Positions 49,266-58,848 of a DNA stretch of 64,000 nucleotides are shown piece after piece. This DNA comes from Blautia sp. OF03-15BH (GTDB lineage Bacteria > Bacillota > Clostridia > Lachnospirales > Lachnospiraceae). Within the stretch, counting starts at the first letter, position 1, and each line of letters begins with the position of its first letter. The stretch lies in NCBI RefSeq assembly GCF_003463065.1, contig NZ_QSCM01000010.1:1-64000 (forward strand). Reading direction: 5' to 3'. The position numbers were made by a program, and so were the translations under genes. The notes beneath the pieces are model-generated. The model ran no database searches and had not been told where the DNA came from. It saw nothing but the letters and a program-made list of their open reading frames with translations.

Positions 49266-50708
49266 TCAGGGTACCAGCCAGTTGTACATCTCTTCGTATT
49301 TCTTTGCAGAAGCCTTCCAGGAGAAGTCCGCTGCCATGGCACGGTCAATGATCTTATTCCATTCTCTCCGTTTGTCATAGTAAACAGACATGGCATATTT
49401 GATGGTATTGAACATTTCATGCGCATTATAATTGGTAAAGCTGAAACCGGTTCCGGTTCCATCATACTCATTATAAGGAATTACCGTATCCTTTAATCCT
49501 CCGGTCTCACGAACGATGGGAAGTGTTCCGTAGCGGAGACTCATCAGCTGGCTCAGTCCACAGGGCTCAAAGAGAGACGGCATTAGGAATGCATCACAGG
49601 AAGCGTAGATCTTATGAGACATCGGTTCTGAATAGTAAATGTTTGCAGACACCTTGCCAGGATATTTCCAGGCAAAATGGCGGAACATATTCTCATAGCG
49701 CTCTTCACCGGTTCCCAGAACGACCAGCTGAACATCCTGCTGACAGAGCTCATCCATCATATAGGCAATGAGATCAAAGCCTTTCTGATCTGTCAGACGG
49801 GAAACCACACCGATCATAAATTTCTTATCATCCTGCTCCAGTCCCAGTTCCTCCTGCAGAGCCCGTTTGTTTTTCACTTTTTCCTTACGGAAATTTTTAA
49901 TGTTATAATTCTTCGTAAGGAAAGCATCCGTTTCCGGATTGTATTCATCGTAATCAATTCCGTTTACGATTCCTCGAAGATCATTGGAACGGGCATTGAG
50001 AAGACCGTCCAGATGCTCTCCGTAAAACGGAGTCTTGATCTCTTCCGCATAAGTGCTGCTTACGGTTGTAATGGCATCTGCATAAACCAGACCGCCCTTG
50101 AGATAGTTCGCGTCTCCATAAGCTTCCAGCTTATCCGGAGTAAAATAATAAGCCGGAAGGCCGGTGATGTTCCGCACGGTCTTTACATCCCAGACGCCCT
50201 GGAACTTCAGGTTATGTATCGTCATTACAGACTTGATGCCACGGTAGAATTCATTGTCGCTGAACTGATCCTTCAGGAAAACAGGGATCAGACCTGTCTG
50301 CCAGTCATGGCAGTGGATAATGTCGGGTCGGAAGTTAATATCCGGCAGAATGGAAAGAGCTGCTTTCGAGAAAAATGCAAATTTTTCAATATCTTCATAA
50401 ATGTTTCCATAGGGCTTGGGACCGGCAAAATAAAATTCATTGTCAATAAAATAGTACTGGATCCCATCATAGTTCATTCCCAATACACCCACATACTGAC
50501 TTCTCCAGCCAAGATCCATATAAAAATGAGTAATGTATTCCAGTTTTGATTTGAATTCTTCCTTCATGCACATGTACTTGGGAAGGATCACTCTGACATC
50601 AAAATATTTTTTGTCAAAACACTTTGGCAAAGACCCGACCACATCCGCCAATCCTCCCGTTTTGATAAACGGAACACACTCGGAAGCGATAAATAATACC
50701 CTCTTCAT
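49266..50708 (-). CDS. glgA: Glycogen synthase (ADP-glucose, GT5)
   Basis: 480 residues. The N-terminal ADP-glucose site is in KTGGLADVVGSLPKCF. HCHDWQTGLIPVFLKDQF and VVSRLTDQKGFDLIAYMMDE (start of the C-terminal Rossmann fold) follow. LMPSLFEPCGLSQLMSLRYG and TGGLKDTVIPYNE hold the catalytic Glu. Normal length. It elongates alpha-1,4-glucan. The other glg genes are not in the window. Confidence 0.96.
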   Translation of the reverse strand: MKRVLFIASECVPFIKTGGLADVVGSLPKCFDKKYFDVRVILPKYMCMKEEFKSKLEYITHFYMDLGWRSQYVGVLGMNYDGIQYYFIDNEFYFAGPKPYGNIYEDIEKFAFFSKAALSILPDINFRPDIIHCHDWQTGLIPVFLKDQFSDNEFYRGIKSVMTIHNLKFQGVWDVKTVRNITGLPAYYFTPDKLEAYGDANYLKGGLVYADAITTVSSTYAEEIKTPFYGEHLDGLLNARSNDLRGIVNGIDYDEYNPETDAFLTKNYNIKNFRKEKVKNKRALQEELGLEQDDKKFMIGVVSRLTDQKGFDLIAYMMDELCQQDVQLVVLGTGEERYENMFRHFAWKYPGKVSANIYYSEPMSHKIYASCDAFLMPSLFEPCGLSQLMSLRYGTLPIVRETGGLKDTVIPYNEYDGTGTGFSFTNYNAHEMFNTIKYAMSVYYDKRREWNKIIDRAMAADFSWKASAKKYEEMYNWLVP

Positions 50709-50783
50709 ACTTCATCCTCCTGTTTCTGATAGTTCTTGCTTATAAAAGATATTATACCGCATTCTCCGGAAAAAGCCAACAAT

Positions 50784-51584
50784 TTATCTGTTTTTATATT
50801 CCAGCCGGATCCGGTCTGCGATCAGAGCGATAAACTCTGAATTGGTAGGTTTTCCCTTCCCTCCGCTGACCGTATATCCGAAGAGTTCTTCGATCGTATC
50901 CATCTTTCCACGGCTCCATGCCACTTCGATCGCATGACGAATCGCCCGTTCTACCCTGCTCGGCGTTGTCTGATGCTTCTTCGCTATGGTGGGGTAGAGA
51001 ATCTTGGTAATGGAATTCAGCATATCCATGTCTCCCACTGACATGATAATGGCATCTCTCAAATACTGATAACCCTTGATATGCGCCGGCACACCGATCT
51101 CATGAATGATCTCTGTCACATCCGTCTCCAGGTTCCGTTCCATGTATTCTGCCTTGCTTTCATAGGCATTCACCTTACGGACTTCCTGAAAATTCTTCTC
51201 ACTCCGGCTTTTTCTCACATGTTTGATCCGGCTGATCACCATATCGTTATCAAATGGCTTTAAAATATAGTAATTGGCTCCCAGTGCAAAAGCATCCTCC
51301 GTGATCTTTTCCTGCCCCACAGCAGTGATCACGATAAAGGCAGGGTGTTTTTTCATGCTTTTGTCTGCATTCACCCGTTCCATCACCGTCAGTCCATCCA
51401 CCTTCGGCATGATAATATCCAGAAGGACCACATCCGGCTCTTTTGTCTTGATGATATCGTAAAGTTCTTCTCCGTTTCCGGCTTTTCCTACAACGTTCAG
51501 CTCTTCATCACTGCTCACGATCCGGTCAAGAAGCTCCACAACCCGCTCGTTATCGTCAGCAATGGCCACATTCAGCTTTTCCAT
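50784..51584 (-). CDS. spo0A: Sporulation master regulator Spo0A
   Basis: 266 residues from the ATG at 51584 with GGAGG nine bases upstream. Receiver: VAIADDNERVVELLDRIVSS, phospho-acceptor Asp56 in VVLLDIIMPKVDG, TAVGQEKITEDAFALG, and Lys in YYILKPFDND. The C-terminal DNA-binding half has EIGVPAHIKGYQYLRDAIIM, PSRVERAIRHAIEVAWSRG. It controls entry to sporulation. It follows spoIVB as in Bacillus. A structured 114-base leader lies upstream and may tune expression. Confidence 0.98.
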   Translation of the reverse strand: MEKLNVAIADDNERVVELLDRIVSSDEELNVVGKAGNGEELYDIIKTKEPDVVLLDIIMPKVDGLTVMERVNADKSMKKHPAFIVITAVGQEKITEDAFALGANYYILKPFDNDMVISRIKHVRKSRSEKNFQEVRKVNAYESKAEYMERNLETDVTEIIHEIGVPAHIKGYQYLRDAIIMSVGDMDMLNSITKILYPTIAKKHQTTPSRVERAIRHAIEVAWSRGKMDTIEELFGYTVSGGKGKPTNSEFIALIADRIRLEYKNR

Positions 51585-51617
51585 CTGGTTTTTCCTCCAA
51601 ATCCTTTTTTGTCTTTC

Positions 51618-51731
51618 TGTGACTATTTGGCAAAGCGGACATTCGCGATCCGCTTTCGCCACCTGGTCGTGAATGCAGTCTCTTCGCGATTATCAGCGGG
51701 GGAATGCTTATTCTGCGTTCAAATAGCCACA
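51618..51731 (-). ncRNA. Structured leader upstream of spo0A
   Basis: Ends TGTGACTATTTG (51618-51629) and CAAATAGCCACA (51720-51731) close a long stem; on the minus strand the single difference becomes a G-U pair. Inside, AAAGCGGA (51632-51639) pairs with TCCGCTTT (51649-51656). No known riboswitch consensus was recognised. Confidence 0.45.
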
Positions 51732-51788
51732 AAAATATTATAATAAGGCCCTCTGAAAATCGCAACCAGAAGTTATCTCCCTTTCTCG

Positions 51789-53006
51789 TCAGGATTCGAC
51801 ACCGATCATATTCTCGATGAAAATCCCATATCCTTTTGTCGGATCATTGACAAACACATGGGTCAGCGCACCGATCAGCTTCCCGTTCTGAAGGATCGGA
51901 GAACCGCTCATGCCCTGAATGATACCGCCGGTGATCGCAAGAAGCTCCGGATCAGAGACAGAGATCACCATACTTTTGTTGGGATCAGAGCCTGCCAGGT
52001 TCACTTTTTCGATCTGGATGGAGTAAGCTTTTACCATACCTCCAACAGCAGACAGGAGGACAGCCGGACCGGTTTCCACAGCCTGCTTGTAGGCTGTTTC
52101 CACCAGTTCTCCCTGACAGAAAAGCCCCCTGTTTTCTGTGATCCGTCCAAAGATCCCTGATGAAGTATTTTTTTCAATGGTTCCCAGGATCTCGGAGGAC
52201 TGATAACGGATCACTCCTGTCATTTCCCCCGGTGTTCCCCTGAGTCCTTTGACTACGGAAAGGATATCCGTATGGTAAAGACTTCCGCCGCTTAAATTCA
52301 GGAGAGTCCCCGTATCCACATCGCTGATCCCATGGCCGAGCGCACCGTACCTTCCATTTTCATCCATATAGGTTAACGTTCCGATCCCCTGTGTATCATC
52401 CCGCACCCAGAGTCCCAGCTTATAGCTTTCTTCCTTATCCAGTACCGGCTGTACCAGAAGCTCTGTCAGACTCCCGTCTCTGTCTACCTTCAGGACCACC
52501 GGCGCTCCGTCAGACTCCTTCACTTCTTGTACCAGCTCTTCTTTTCGCATTACCGCAGTACCATTGACCGCCACAATGTAATCTCCGGACCGCAGGATAT
52601 TTTCCGCCGGGTCAGAAAAACTGCCGTCGTTTTTTTCCACGCTCCCCGTCCCCACCACCAGGATCCCTCTGGTCTTCATATAAATACCAACCGGCATTCC
52701 GCCGGCATACACCCTGGTCTCCGGCACCACGGTCACTTCCACATTTTTTAAGGGGATCATCCCGAGAAGACTGCAGCGTATTTTCACTTTTCCGGAAGGA
52801 ATATTGGAGGAAAGCTGGCTGTCCGCCTCCAGAAGTTCTTCCTCCACCAAAGGAAGGCGGATCAGATCCCTGGCACTCTCACCCTCACAGATCAGATAAT
52901 GGTCCGGTATCCTTCCGGAAATAAGGCCAAAGGAAAGAACAAGGATTCCTGCAAAAAACACCAGAAAGAAATAAAAAGAAAATCTTCCCCTGCATCTTTT
53001 CATCAT
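51789..53006 (-). CDS. spoIVB: SpoIVB peptidase (S55)
   Basis: 405 residues. The ATG at 53006 is preferred over a GTG at 53012, from AAAGG spacing. A membrane anchor (FSFYFFLVFFAGILVLSFGL) is followed by a PDZ domain (PAENILRSGDYIVAVNGTAV) and the S55 protease: His in GALGHGISDVDTG and Ser in GMSGSPILQNGKLIGALTHV. It is secreted into the forespore-mother cell gap and starts SigK activation by cutting SpoIVFA. It is between recN and spo0A as in Bacillus. Confidence 0.97.
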   Translation of the reverse strand: MMKRCRGRFSFYFFLVFFAGILVLSFGLISGRIPDHYLICEGESARDLIRLPLVEEELLEADSQLSSNIPSGKVKIRCSLLGMIPLKNVEVTVVPETRVYAGGMPVGIYMKTRGILVVGTGSVEKNDGSFSDPAENILRSGDYIVAVNGTAVMRKEELVQEVKESDGAPVVLKVDRDGSLTELLVQPVLDKEESYKLGLWVRDDTQGIGTLTYMDENGRYGALGHGISDVDTGTLLNLSGGSLYHTDILSVVKGLRGTPGEMTGVIRYQSSEILGTIEKNTSSGIFGRITENRGLFCQGELVETAYKQAVETGPAVLLSAVGGMVKAYSIQIEKVNLAGSDPNKSMVISVSDPELLAITGGIIQGMSGSPILQNGKLIGALTHVFVNDPTKGYGIFIENMIGVES

Positions 53007-53024
53007 TTTCACATCCTTTCATGT

Positions 53025-53057
53025 AAAAAGGATGCACCTTATGGTACATCCCTTTTT
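53025..53057 (-). terminator. Terminator between recN and spoIVB
   Basis: AAAAAGGGATGTACC / GGTGCATCCTTTTT hairpin on the minus strand. Confidence 0.8.
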
Positions 53058-53084
53058 AGTATGTGAAAATCTGCTCCATCCACA

Positions 53085-54761
53085 CTAGTATTTTTTTGTA
53101 CAAACTGCCAATTCTTTCATTTCCCGGGCGCTCTGACGAACGGTCTTCGTGATCTCCGCTCCGCCAAGGATCCTTGCCAGTTCCTCAATGCTTTCCTCAT
53201 CCGAAAGTCTGCGGATAAAGGTTTTGGCTTCCTGCCCGACAAGCTTTTTCTCAATGCAGAAATGCGTATCTGCCATGGAGGCGATCTGAGCCAGATGTGT
53301 GATACAGATCACCTGACGGCTTCTGGCGATCACTGCCATTTTCTCTGACACCTTTTGTGCCGTCCGTCCGCTGATACCCACATCGATCTCATCAAAGATC
53401 ATAGTTCCAACAGCATCTTTATCTGCCAGGACCGTTTTGATCGCCAGCATGACACGGGAAAGCTCTCCGCCGGAAGCCACCTTCTGCAACGGCTGCAGAG
53501 GCTGCCCGGGATTCATGGAGATCAGAAAACAGATCTCATCAAAGCCTTCCGGTCCCGGCGCCGTTTCCTGGAAATCAATGGAAAACTGCACATCCAGGAA
53601 ATTCAGATCCTGAAGAACAGCCGTGATCTTTCCGGCAAGAAGCTCCGCCGCTTGTTTCCGGATCTCGCTCACTTTACCGCAAGCCTTCAAAAGCTCCGTT
53701 TTCTTCTGTTCCAGTTCTTTTTTCAGCCGCTGCCGGTAAGCTTCATAATGAGCGAGCTCTTCCAGCCGCTCTTCTTTCTCTTTTTTGTAAGAAAGAACTT
53801 TGTCAATACTGCCGCCATATTTTGCTTTCAGGTGGTTCAAAAGATTCAGGCGGTCTTCCGTCTGCTGAAAACTTTCCGCATCAAAAGAAATGCTCTCCTG
53901 ATAGTCTTTCAGTTCCCGGTGAAAATCATTCAGAAGATTATCAATATCTGCAAGCTCTGCGGTAATGCTTTCCAGTTTTTCATCATAAGCGGAAGCAGTG
54001 GAAAGGCTTCGATAAGCTCTGGATACCAGTTCTGCTGCCCCGCCAAAATCAGAACCTGTGAGGGTTTCCGCTTCTGTGACACCCTCCATGATCCTCTGGC
54101 TGTTTACCTGCCGGCGGTAGGCCTGCTCCAGGGCTTCATCCTCTCCCGGCTTCACCGCTGCATCTTCGATCTCTCCCACTTCAAAAGCCAGGAAATCCAT
54201 CTCCTTGGCTCTTGCTGTTTCAGAAAGATCGGTTTCTTTTAATTTTTTATCAAGCGCATCATACTCCCGGTAAAGCGTTCTTACTTCTCCTGCCGGTCCC
54301 GAAAGCACTTCTCCTGCAAAAGCATCCAGAATTGCCAGATGATTTTTCTGATGGAGCAGTGCCTGATGCTCATGCTGTCCATGGATATCGATCAGAATTT
54401 CAGAAACCTGACGGACCAGAGATACCGGCACCGTTTCCCCGTTTACCTTGCTGACACTGCGACCGTTCACCAGACGCCGGCTGATGATGATCTGGTCGTC
54501 CTCCAACGAAAGATCCAGCTTTTCCAGTGCTTTTCTCTGCTTCTCATTGTCTACGGAAAAGACAAGCTCCGCCAGGGCAAAAGCGGCATCTTCTCTGGCA
54601 AAGCCTTTAAAGCCCGCCAGTCCAAGTGCTACATTGACGGAACCGATGATGATGGATTTTCCCGCACCGGTCTCTCCGGTAAGGATATTAAGGCCCTCGG
54701 TCAGATCAATATCAGCCTCATCAATGAGGGCCATATTTTTTACATGAATGTTTAAAAGCAT
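53085..54761 (-). CDS. recN: DNA repair ATPase RecN
   Basis: 558 residues. SMC-like: Walker A in LTGETGAGKSIIIGSVN, a long central coiled coil, the LSGG-type signature in VASGGELSRVMLAIK and Walker B in TMIFDEIDVGISGRTAQKV. It helps double-strand break repair. It is the gene between argR and spoIVB, the usual order in Firmicutes. Confidence 0.97.
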   Translation of the reverse strand: MLLNIHVKNMALIDEADIDLTEGLNILTGETGAGKSIIIGSVNVALGLAGFKGFAREDAAFALAELVFSVDNEKQRKALEKLDLSLEDDQIIISRRLVNGRSVSKVNGETVPVSLVRQVSEILIDIHGQHEHQALLHQKNHLAILDAFAGEVLSGPAGEVRTLYREYDALDKKLKETDLSETARAKEMDFLAFEVGEIEDAAVKPGEDEALEQAYRRQVNSQRIMEGVTEAETLTGSDFGGAAELVSRAYRSLSTASAYDEKLESITAELADIDNLLNDFHRELKDYQESISFDAESFQQTEDRLNLLNHLKAKYGGSIDKVLSYKKEKEERLEELAHYEAYRQRLKKELEQKKTELLKACGKVSEIRKQAAELLAGKITAVLQDLNFLDVQFSIDFQETAPGPEGFDEICFLISMNPGQPLQPLQKVASGGELSRVMLAIKTVLADKDAVGTMIFDEIDVGISGRTAQKVSEKMAVIARSRQVICITHLAQIASMADTHFCIEKKLVGQEAKTFIRRLSDEESIEELARILGGAEITKTVRQSAREMKELAVCTKKY

Positions 54762-54763
54762 AA

Positions 54764-55225
54764 TTAGTTGTTCGGCTCTCCTACGATCTTACGGATCTTC
54801 TCCATAACGATCAGTGTATCATCTACGCTCCGGTTGGCGCACATAATGGTGTCATCCCCCGCAATGCATCCGGCTACTTCCGGCCATTGCATGGCATCGA
54901 TAGATGCCGCCACAGCCATGGCCATTCCGGATACCGTCTTTACCACCAGAAGGTTCTGGGCCATATCCATGGACAGGAAACCGTCTTTCAGGATCCTCAG
55001 ATATTTTTCGTTCATATTTTCCCCGGAAGCCTGCATGACTGCATATTTCTGCCTTCCGTCATTCAGGGAGATCTTGGTCAGCTTCAGTTCCCGGATATCT
55101 CTCGATACAGTGGCCTGAGTCACACGGAAACCTTCGCCGTTCAGAAGATCTGCCAGCTCTTCCTGTGTTTCCACATCGTTTCTGCTGATGAGATCAATAA
55201 TTTTTGCATGTCTTGCAATTTTCAT
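54764..55225 (-). CDS. argR: Arginine repressor ArgR/AhrC
   Basis: 153 residues. Start at the ATG at 55225, eight bases after AGGAGG (GTG at 55234 would overlap it). The winged helix has ARHAKIIDLISRNDVETQEE, GFRVTQATVSRDIRELKL; the C-terminal hexamer/arginine domain has IAGDDTIMCANRS with the arginine-binding DD. It represses arginine synthesis. Lies between nadK and recN. Confidence 0.95.
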   Translation of the reverse strand: MKIARHAKIIDLISRNDVETQEELADLLNGEGFRVTQATVSRDIRELKLTKISLNDGRQKYAVMQASGENMNEKYLRILKDGFLSMDMAQNLLVVKTVSGMAMAVAASIDAMQWPEVAGCIAGDDTIMCANRSVDDTLIVMEKIRKIVGEPNN

Positions 55226-55237
55226 TGCCGGCACCTC

Positions 55238-56098
55238 CTACTGTCCATTCATTTTGGTCCGAAGGACCTCCAAAAAGCTGATCTGGTTGATTTTAATCAG
55301 CCGCGTCTTTTTCACTGCCTTTCGGATCACAACCTTATCCGTGCAGGTCAGCCGTACGGATGTATCTCCATCAAACGTCACTTCGGCATCATCACCGCTT
55401 CGGCTGTGTCCCGGAAGCATTTCCACTGTGATCTCTGCGTCATCCGGCAGAATGATACTGCGGGTATTCAGTGTATGCGGTGCAACCGGTGTCATAAGAA
55501 GCATGGATGCTTCCGGTGAGACGATCGGTCCGCCGGCTGACAGACTGTAACCCGTGGAGCCGGTCGGTGTAGAGATCACCATGGCATCCGCACTGTAACG
55601 GTTTAAATATTCTCCGTTCACATAGATTTTAAAATCAATGATCCGAAGCCTGCCATACCGGCCGATCACGATATCATTGAGTGCCAGATCCTCCATGACT
55701 TTTTTTCCCTGATGATAGACCTCACCGGAAATCATCATCCGGCTCACGATCTGGTATTCTCCTGCAAGAAGCCGTTCCAGAGCCGGTTCAATGCCCTTGC
55801 GATCCACCTCAGCCAGATATCCGAGCGTTCCCATGTTGATCCCAAGAAGAGGGAGATCCCTCTCGGTCAGATCTCGCGAAGCCTGCAGGAGCGTTCCGTC
55901 CCCGCCCAGTACCAGTACGCAGTCCACATCATCCGGAATACCGGCGGCATCGGTATATTTATAATTTCCACCGCTTTCCACCATGTTTTCCCGGATCGTG
56001 CACTTTTTTCCCCGCTTTTCCAGATACTCTTTTACGAAACGGGTAGTCTGAAATCCCGGATCCTTGTCTTTATTGGTTATGATATAAAAACTGTCCAT
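55238..56098 (-). CDS. nadK: NAD kinase
   Basis: 286 residues. The GGDG motif is in CVLVLGGDGTLLQASRDL, with NMGTLGYLAEV, ALNDIVIGRYGRLRIIDF and STPTGSTGYSLSAGGPIVSP following. It makes NADP from NAD. It lies directly downstream of tlyA, as in Bacillus and Clostridium. Confidence 0.97.
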   Translation of the reverse strand: MDSFYIITNKDKDPGFQTTRFVKEYLEKRGKKCTIRENMVESGGNYKYTDAAGIPDDVDCVLVLGGDGTLLQASRDLTERDLPLLGINMGTLGYLAEVDRKGIEPALERLLAGEYQIVSRMMISGEVYHQGKKVMEDLALNDIVIGRYGRLRIIDFKIYVNGEYLNRYSADAMVISTPTGSTGYSLSAGGPIVSPEASMLLMTPVAPHTLNTRSIILPDDAEITVEMLPGHSRSGDDAEVTFDGDTSVRLTCTDKVVIRKAVKKTRLIKINQISFLEVLRTKMNGQ

Positions 56099-56103
56099 AT
56101 TTT

Positions 56104-56913
56104 TTACCGGTCCAGCGTCTTGTGCGCTTCCTCTACCACTGCATGCACATCCACCGGCAGTTCTGTCTGAACAAAGCCTTCCGGCTGTTTTTGGATATGC
56201 AAAAGATATTCAATGTTTCCTTCCGGCCCCTTGATCGGAGAAAATTCCAGATTCTTCACTTCAAAAGCAATGCTTCCGGCATAATCAATGACCATGCGGA
56301 TCACTTCCTCATGAACCGCTTTATCACGGACGACTCCTTTTTTTCCTACTTTTTCCCTGCCAGCTTCAAACTGCGGTTTGATCAGGCAGACAACCTCTCC
56401 GTCTTCTGTCAGAAGATTTCTTACAGGGAGGAGCACTTTTGTAAGAGAAATAAAGGACACATCGATGGAAGAGAATGCCACCGGCTCCTGAATATCCTCC
56501 GGTGTCACATAACGGATATTGGTCTTCTCCATGCAGACGACTCTCGGATCATTCCGGAGTTTCCAGTCCAGCTGCCCATGACCCACATCCACAGAGTACA
56601 CCTTCACTGCCCCGTTCTGAAGCATGCAGTCTGTAAAACCGCCCGTGGAAGCGCCTACATCCATACAAACCTTCCCTTCCAGAGTCACGGCAAAATGGCT
56701 CATGGCTTTCTCCAGCTTCAGACCGCCGCGGCTGACATATTTCAGAGTATTTCCCCGGACCTCGATCTTTGCCTCCTCCTTAAACATACTTCCGGCTTTG
56801 TCTTCCTTCTGCCCGTCCACATAGACCTGACCGGCCATGATAATGGCCTTCGCTTTCTCTCTTGATGAAGCATAGCCCTGCTGCACCAGCAGCACATCCA
56901 AACGTTCTTTCAT
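56104..56913 (-). CDS. tlyA: TlyA family 23S/16S rRNA methyltransferase
   Basis: 269 residues. An N-terminal S4 RNA-binding domain (ERLDVLLVQQGYASSREKAK) is followed by the FtsJ-like methylase with MDVGASTGGFTDCMLQNGAV, VDVGHGQLDWKLRNDPRVV and the K-D-K-E type site FSSIDVSFISLTKVLLPV, LIKPQFEAGREKVGKKG. It methylates rRNA 2'-O-cytidines; in mycobacteria its loss gives capreomycin resistance. Lies between dxs and nadK. Confidence 0.95.
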   Translation of the reverse strand: MKERLDVLLVQQGYASSREKAKAIIMAGQVYVDGQKEDKAGSMFKEEAKIEVRGNTLKYVSRGGLKLEKAMSHFAVTLEGKVCMDVGASTGGFTDCMLQNGAVKVYSVDVGHGQLDWKLRNDPRVVCMEKTNIRYVTPEDIQEPVAFSSIDVSFISLTKVLLPVRNLLTEDGEVVCLIKPQFEAGREKVGKKGVVRDKAVHEEVIRMVIDYAGSIAFEVKNLEFSPIKGPEGNIEYLLHIQKQPEGFVQTELPVDVHAVVEEAHKTLDR

Positions 56914-56934
56914 TTCTTTTTCCTTCCCCGGCGC

Positions 56935-58812
56935 TCATCTCTCCGGGTTCTGTCCCAGGGCTGCCGCCATTACTTTCTTCAGAATAATCGAGGCACTGAT
57001 ACCGGTTTCTTCCTTCAGGACCTCTACATTTCCATGTTCAATATAATCATCCGGCAGAGAAATGTTCAGTACCGAAGCCTCGCTTCCGATCTCATTTAAA
57101 TAATCCAGAACATGTTCTCCGAAACCGCCGCATTTTACATTTTCCTCCATGGTCACAAAAAGCCTGTGATCCCTGGAAAGTGTCAGGATCAGGTCTTTAT
57201 CAACAGGCTTTACAAACCTGGCATTGACCAGTGTACAGGAAAAACCTCTTTCCCGCAGTTCATGGCGCACCGTTTCTGCAGTTTTCACCATGCTTCCTAC
57301 CGCCAGAAGGACAATGTCTTCCTCGTCGTAGATCACTTCGCTTTTTCCGTAAACAATGGGAGCACGGAATTCCTGAAGCCCGTCGTAAGCTTCGCCTCTC
57401 GGATAACGGATGGCAATGGGACCATCATAGTTCACCGCAAATTTCATCATATCCGAAAGTTCCCATTTATTCTTCGGTGCCATAATACACAGATTCGGGA
57501 TCGTCGATAAGAACGACAGATCAAAAATTCCCTGATGCGTCTCTCCGTCGCTTCCCACAAGTCCTGCCCGGTCAATGGCAAAGACCACATGCATGTTCTG
57601 GATACAGACATCATGCAGGATCTGATCATAGGCCCGCTGAAGGAAAGAGGAATAAATGGCCACCACCGGCTTCAGACCGGCAGCCGCAAGGCCGGCAGCA
57701 AAGGTTACTGCATGTTCCTCTGCGATCCCCACATCAAAAAAGCGATCCGGGAAGTTGTTATGGAAGCGTTTGAGGCCGGTTCCGACCTCCATAGCGGCTG
57801 TCACAGCCACCACCTTGGGATCCCGCTCTCCCATCTTCCGCATGATCGTGGAAAAAACGTCCGTCCAGTTTGCTTTTACGCGTTTGTTTTTCGGAAGACC
57901 CGTGGCAATCTCAAAGGGTTCTGCCCCATGGAAGCGCGCCGGATGGCGTTCTGCCGGAGCATAGCCTTTGCCCTTCTTTGTAAATACATGAAGGAGCACT
58001 GCCCCTTCCACCTTTTTGGCCTCTTCCAGAGCCCTCATCACCTGATGGAGATCATGTCCGTCCACAGGTCCCAGATACGTAAGACCCATGTTTTCAAAAA
58101 GCATACCTGGAATAAAAAGCTGCTTGAGGCCATTCTTGGTCCGGCGGATCCGGCTCACAAGCTTTTCGCCGTAGACCGGCACACGGTTCAGAGAATCCGT
58201 GACCGCTGTTTTCAGATTCAGATAGCCGTCCGCTGTACGGAGACTCCCCAGATAGTTTGACATGCCTCCCACATTTTCGGAAATAGACATATTATTGTCA
58301 TTCAGGACAATGATAAAATTGCTTTTCAGGCGGGCTGCATTGTTCATCGCCTCATAGGCCATTCCGCCGGTAAGGGAACCATCTCCGATGACAGAGATCA
58401 CATAATTATCTCCCCCCAGGATCTCCCGCGCCCGTACAAGGCCCAGACCAGCTGAGATCGAAGTGGAACTGTGGCCTGTATCAAAGGCATCACAGTCACT
58501 CTCTTTCCGCTTGGGGAAACCGCTCATACCGCCGTATTTCCTCAGAGTATCAAACCCTTCCCTCCGGCCGGTGAGCAGCTTATGCGTATACGCCTGATGA
58601 CCAACATCCCAGACGATCTTATCCTCCGGAAGATCAAAAACCAGGTGAAGAGCCATGGTAAGTTCCACAACCCCGAGATTAGAAGCCAGATGACCGCCGG
58701 TATTACTGATCTTTTCGATCAGAAACTCCCTGATCTCTTGTGCCAGAGCTGCCAGTTCTTCTCCATTCAGCTTTTTGATGTCACCTGCCTGACTGATTTT
58801 TTCCAAATACAT
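56935..58812 (-). CDS. dxs: 1-deoxy-D-xylulose-5-phosphate synthase
   Basis: 625 residues. The TPP motif is GDGSLTGGMAYEAMNNAARL with NDNNMSISENVGGMS. Other signs are VGHQAYTHKLLTGR (His), DVGIAEEHAVTFAAGLAAAG and AIDRAGLVGSDGETHQGIFD. It makes DXP for isoprenoids and thiamin/PLP. It is downstream of ispA and upstream of tlyA. No feature is unusual. Confidence 0.97.
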   Translation of the reverse strand: MYLEKISQAGDIKKLNGEELAALAQEIREFLIEKISNTGGHLASNLGVVELTMALHLVFDLPEDKIVWDVGHQAYTHKLLTGRREGFDTLRKYGGMSGFPKRKESDCDAFDTGHSSTSISAGLGLVRAREILGGDNYVISVIGDGSLTGGMAYEAMNNAARLKSNFIIVLNDNNMSISENVGGMSNYLGSLRTADGYLNLKTAVTDSLNRVPVYGEKLVSRIRRTKNGLKQLFIPGMLFENMGLTYLGPVDGHDLHQVMRALEEAKKVEGAVLLHVFTKKGKGYAPAERHPARFHGAEPFEIATGLPKNKRVKANWTDVFSTIMRKMGERDPKVVAVTAAMEVGTGLKRFHNNFPDRFFDVGIAEEHAVTFAAGLAAAGLKPVVAIYSSFLQRAYDQILHDVCIQNMHVVFAIDRAGLVGSDGETHQGIFDLSFLSTIPNLCIMAPKNKWELSDMMKFAVNYDGPIAIRYPRGEAYDGLQEFRAPIVYGKSEVIYDEEDIVLLAVGSMVKTAETVRHELRERGFSCTLVNARFVKPVDKDLILTLSRDHRLFVTMEENVKCGGFGEHVLDYLNEIGSEASVLNISLPDDYIEHGNVEVLKEETGISASIILKKVMAAALGQNPER

Positions 58813-58848
58813 CTGTTTTTCACCCTCTGTACTGTATTTTCACCGTTC

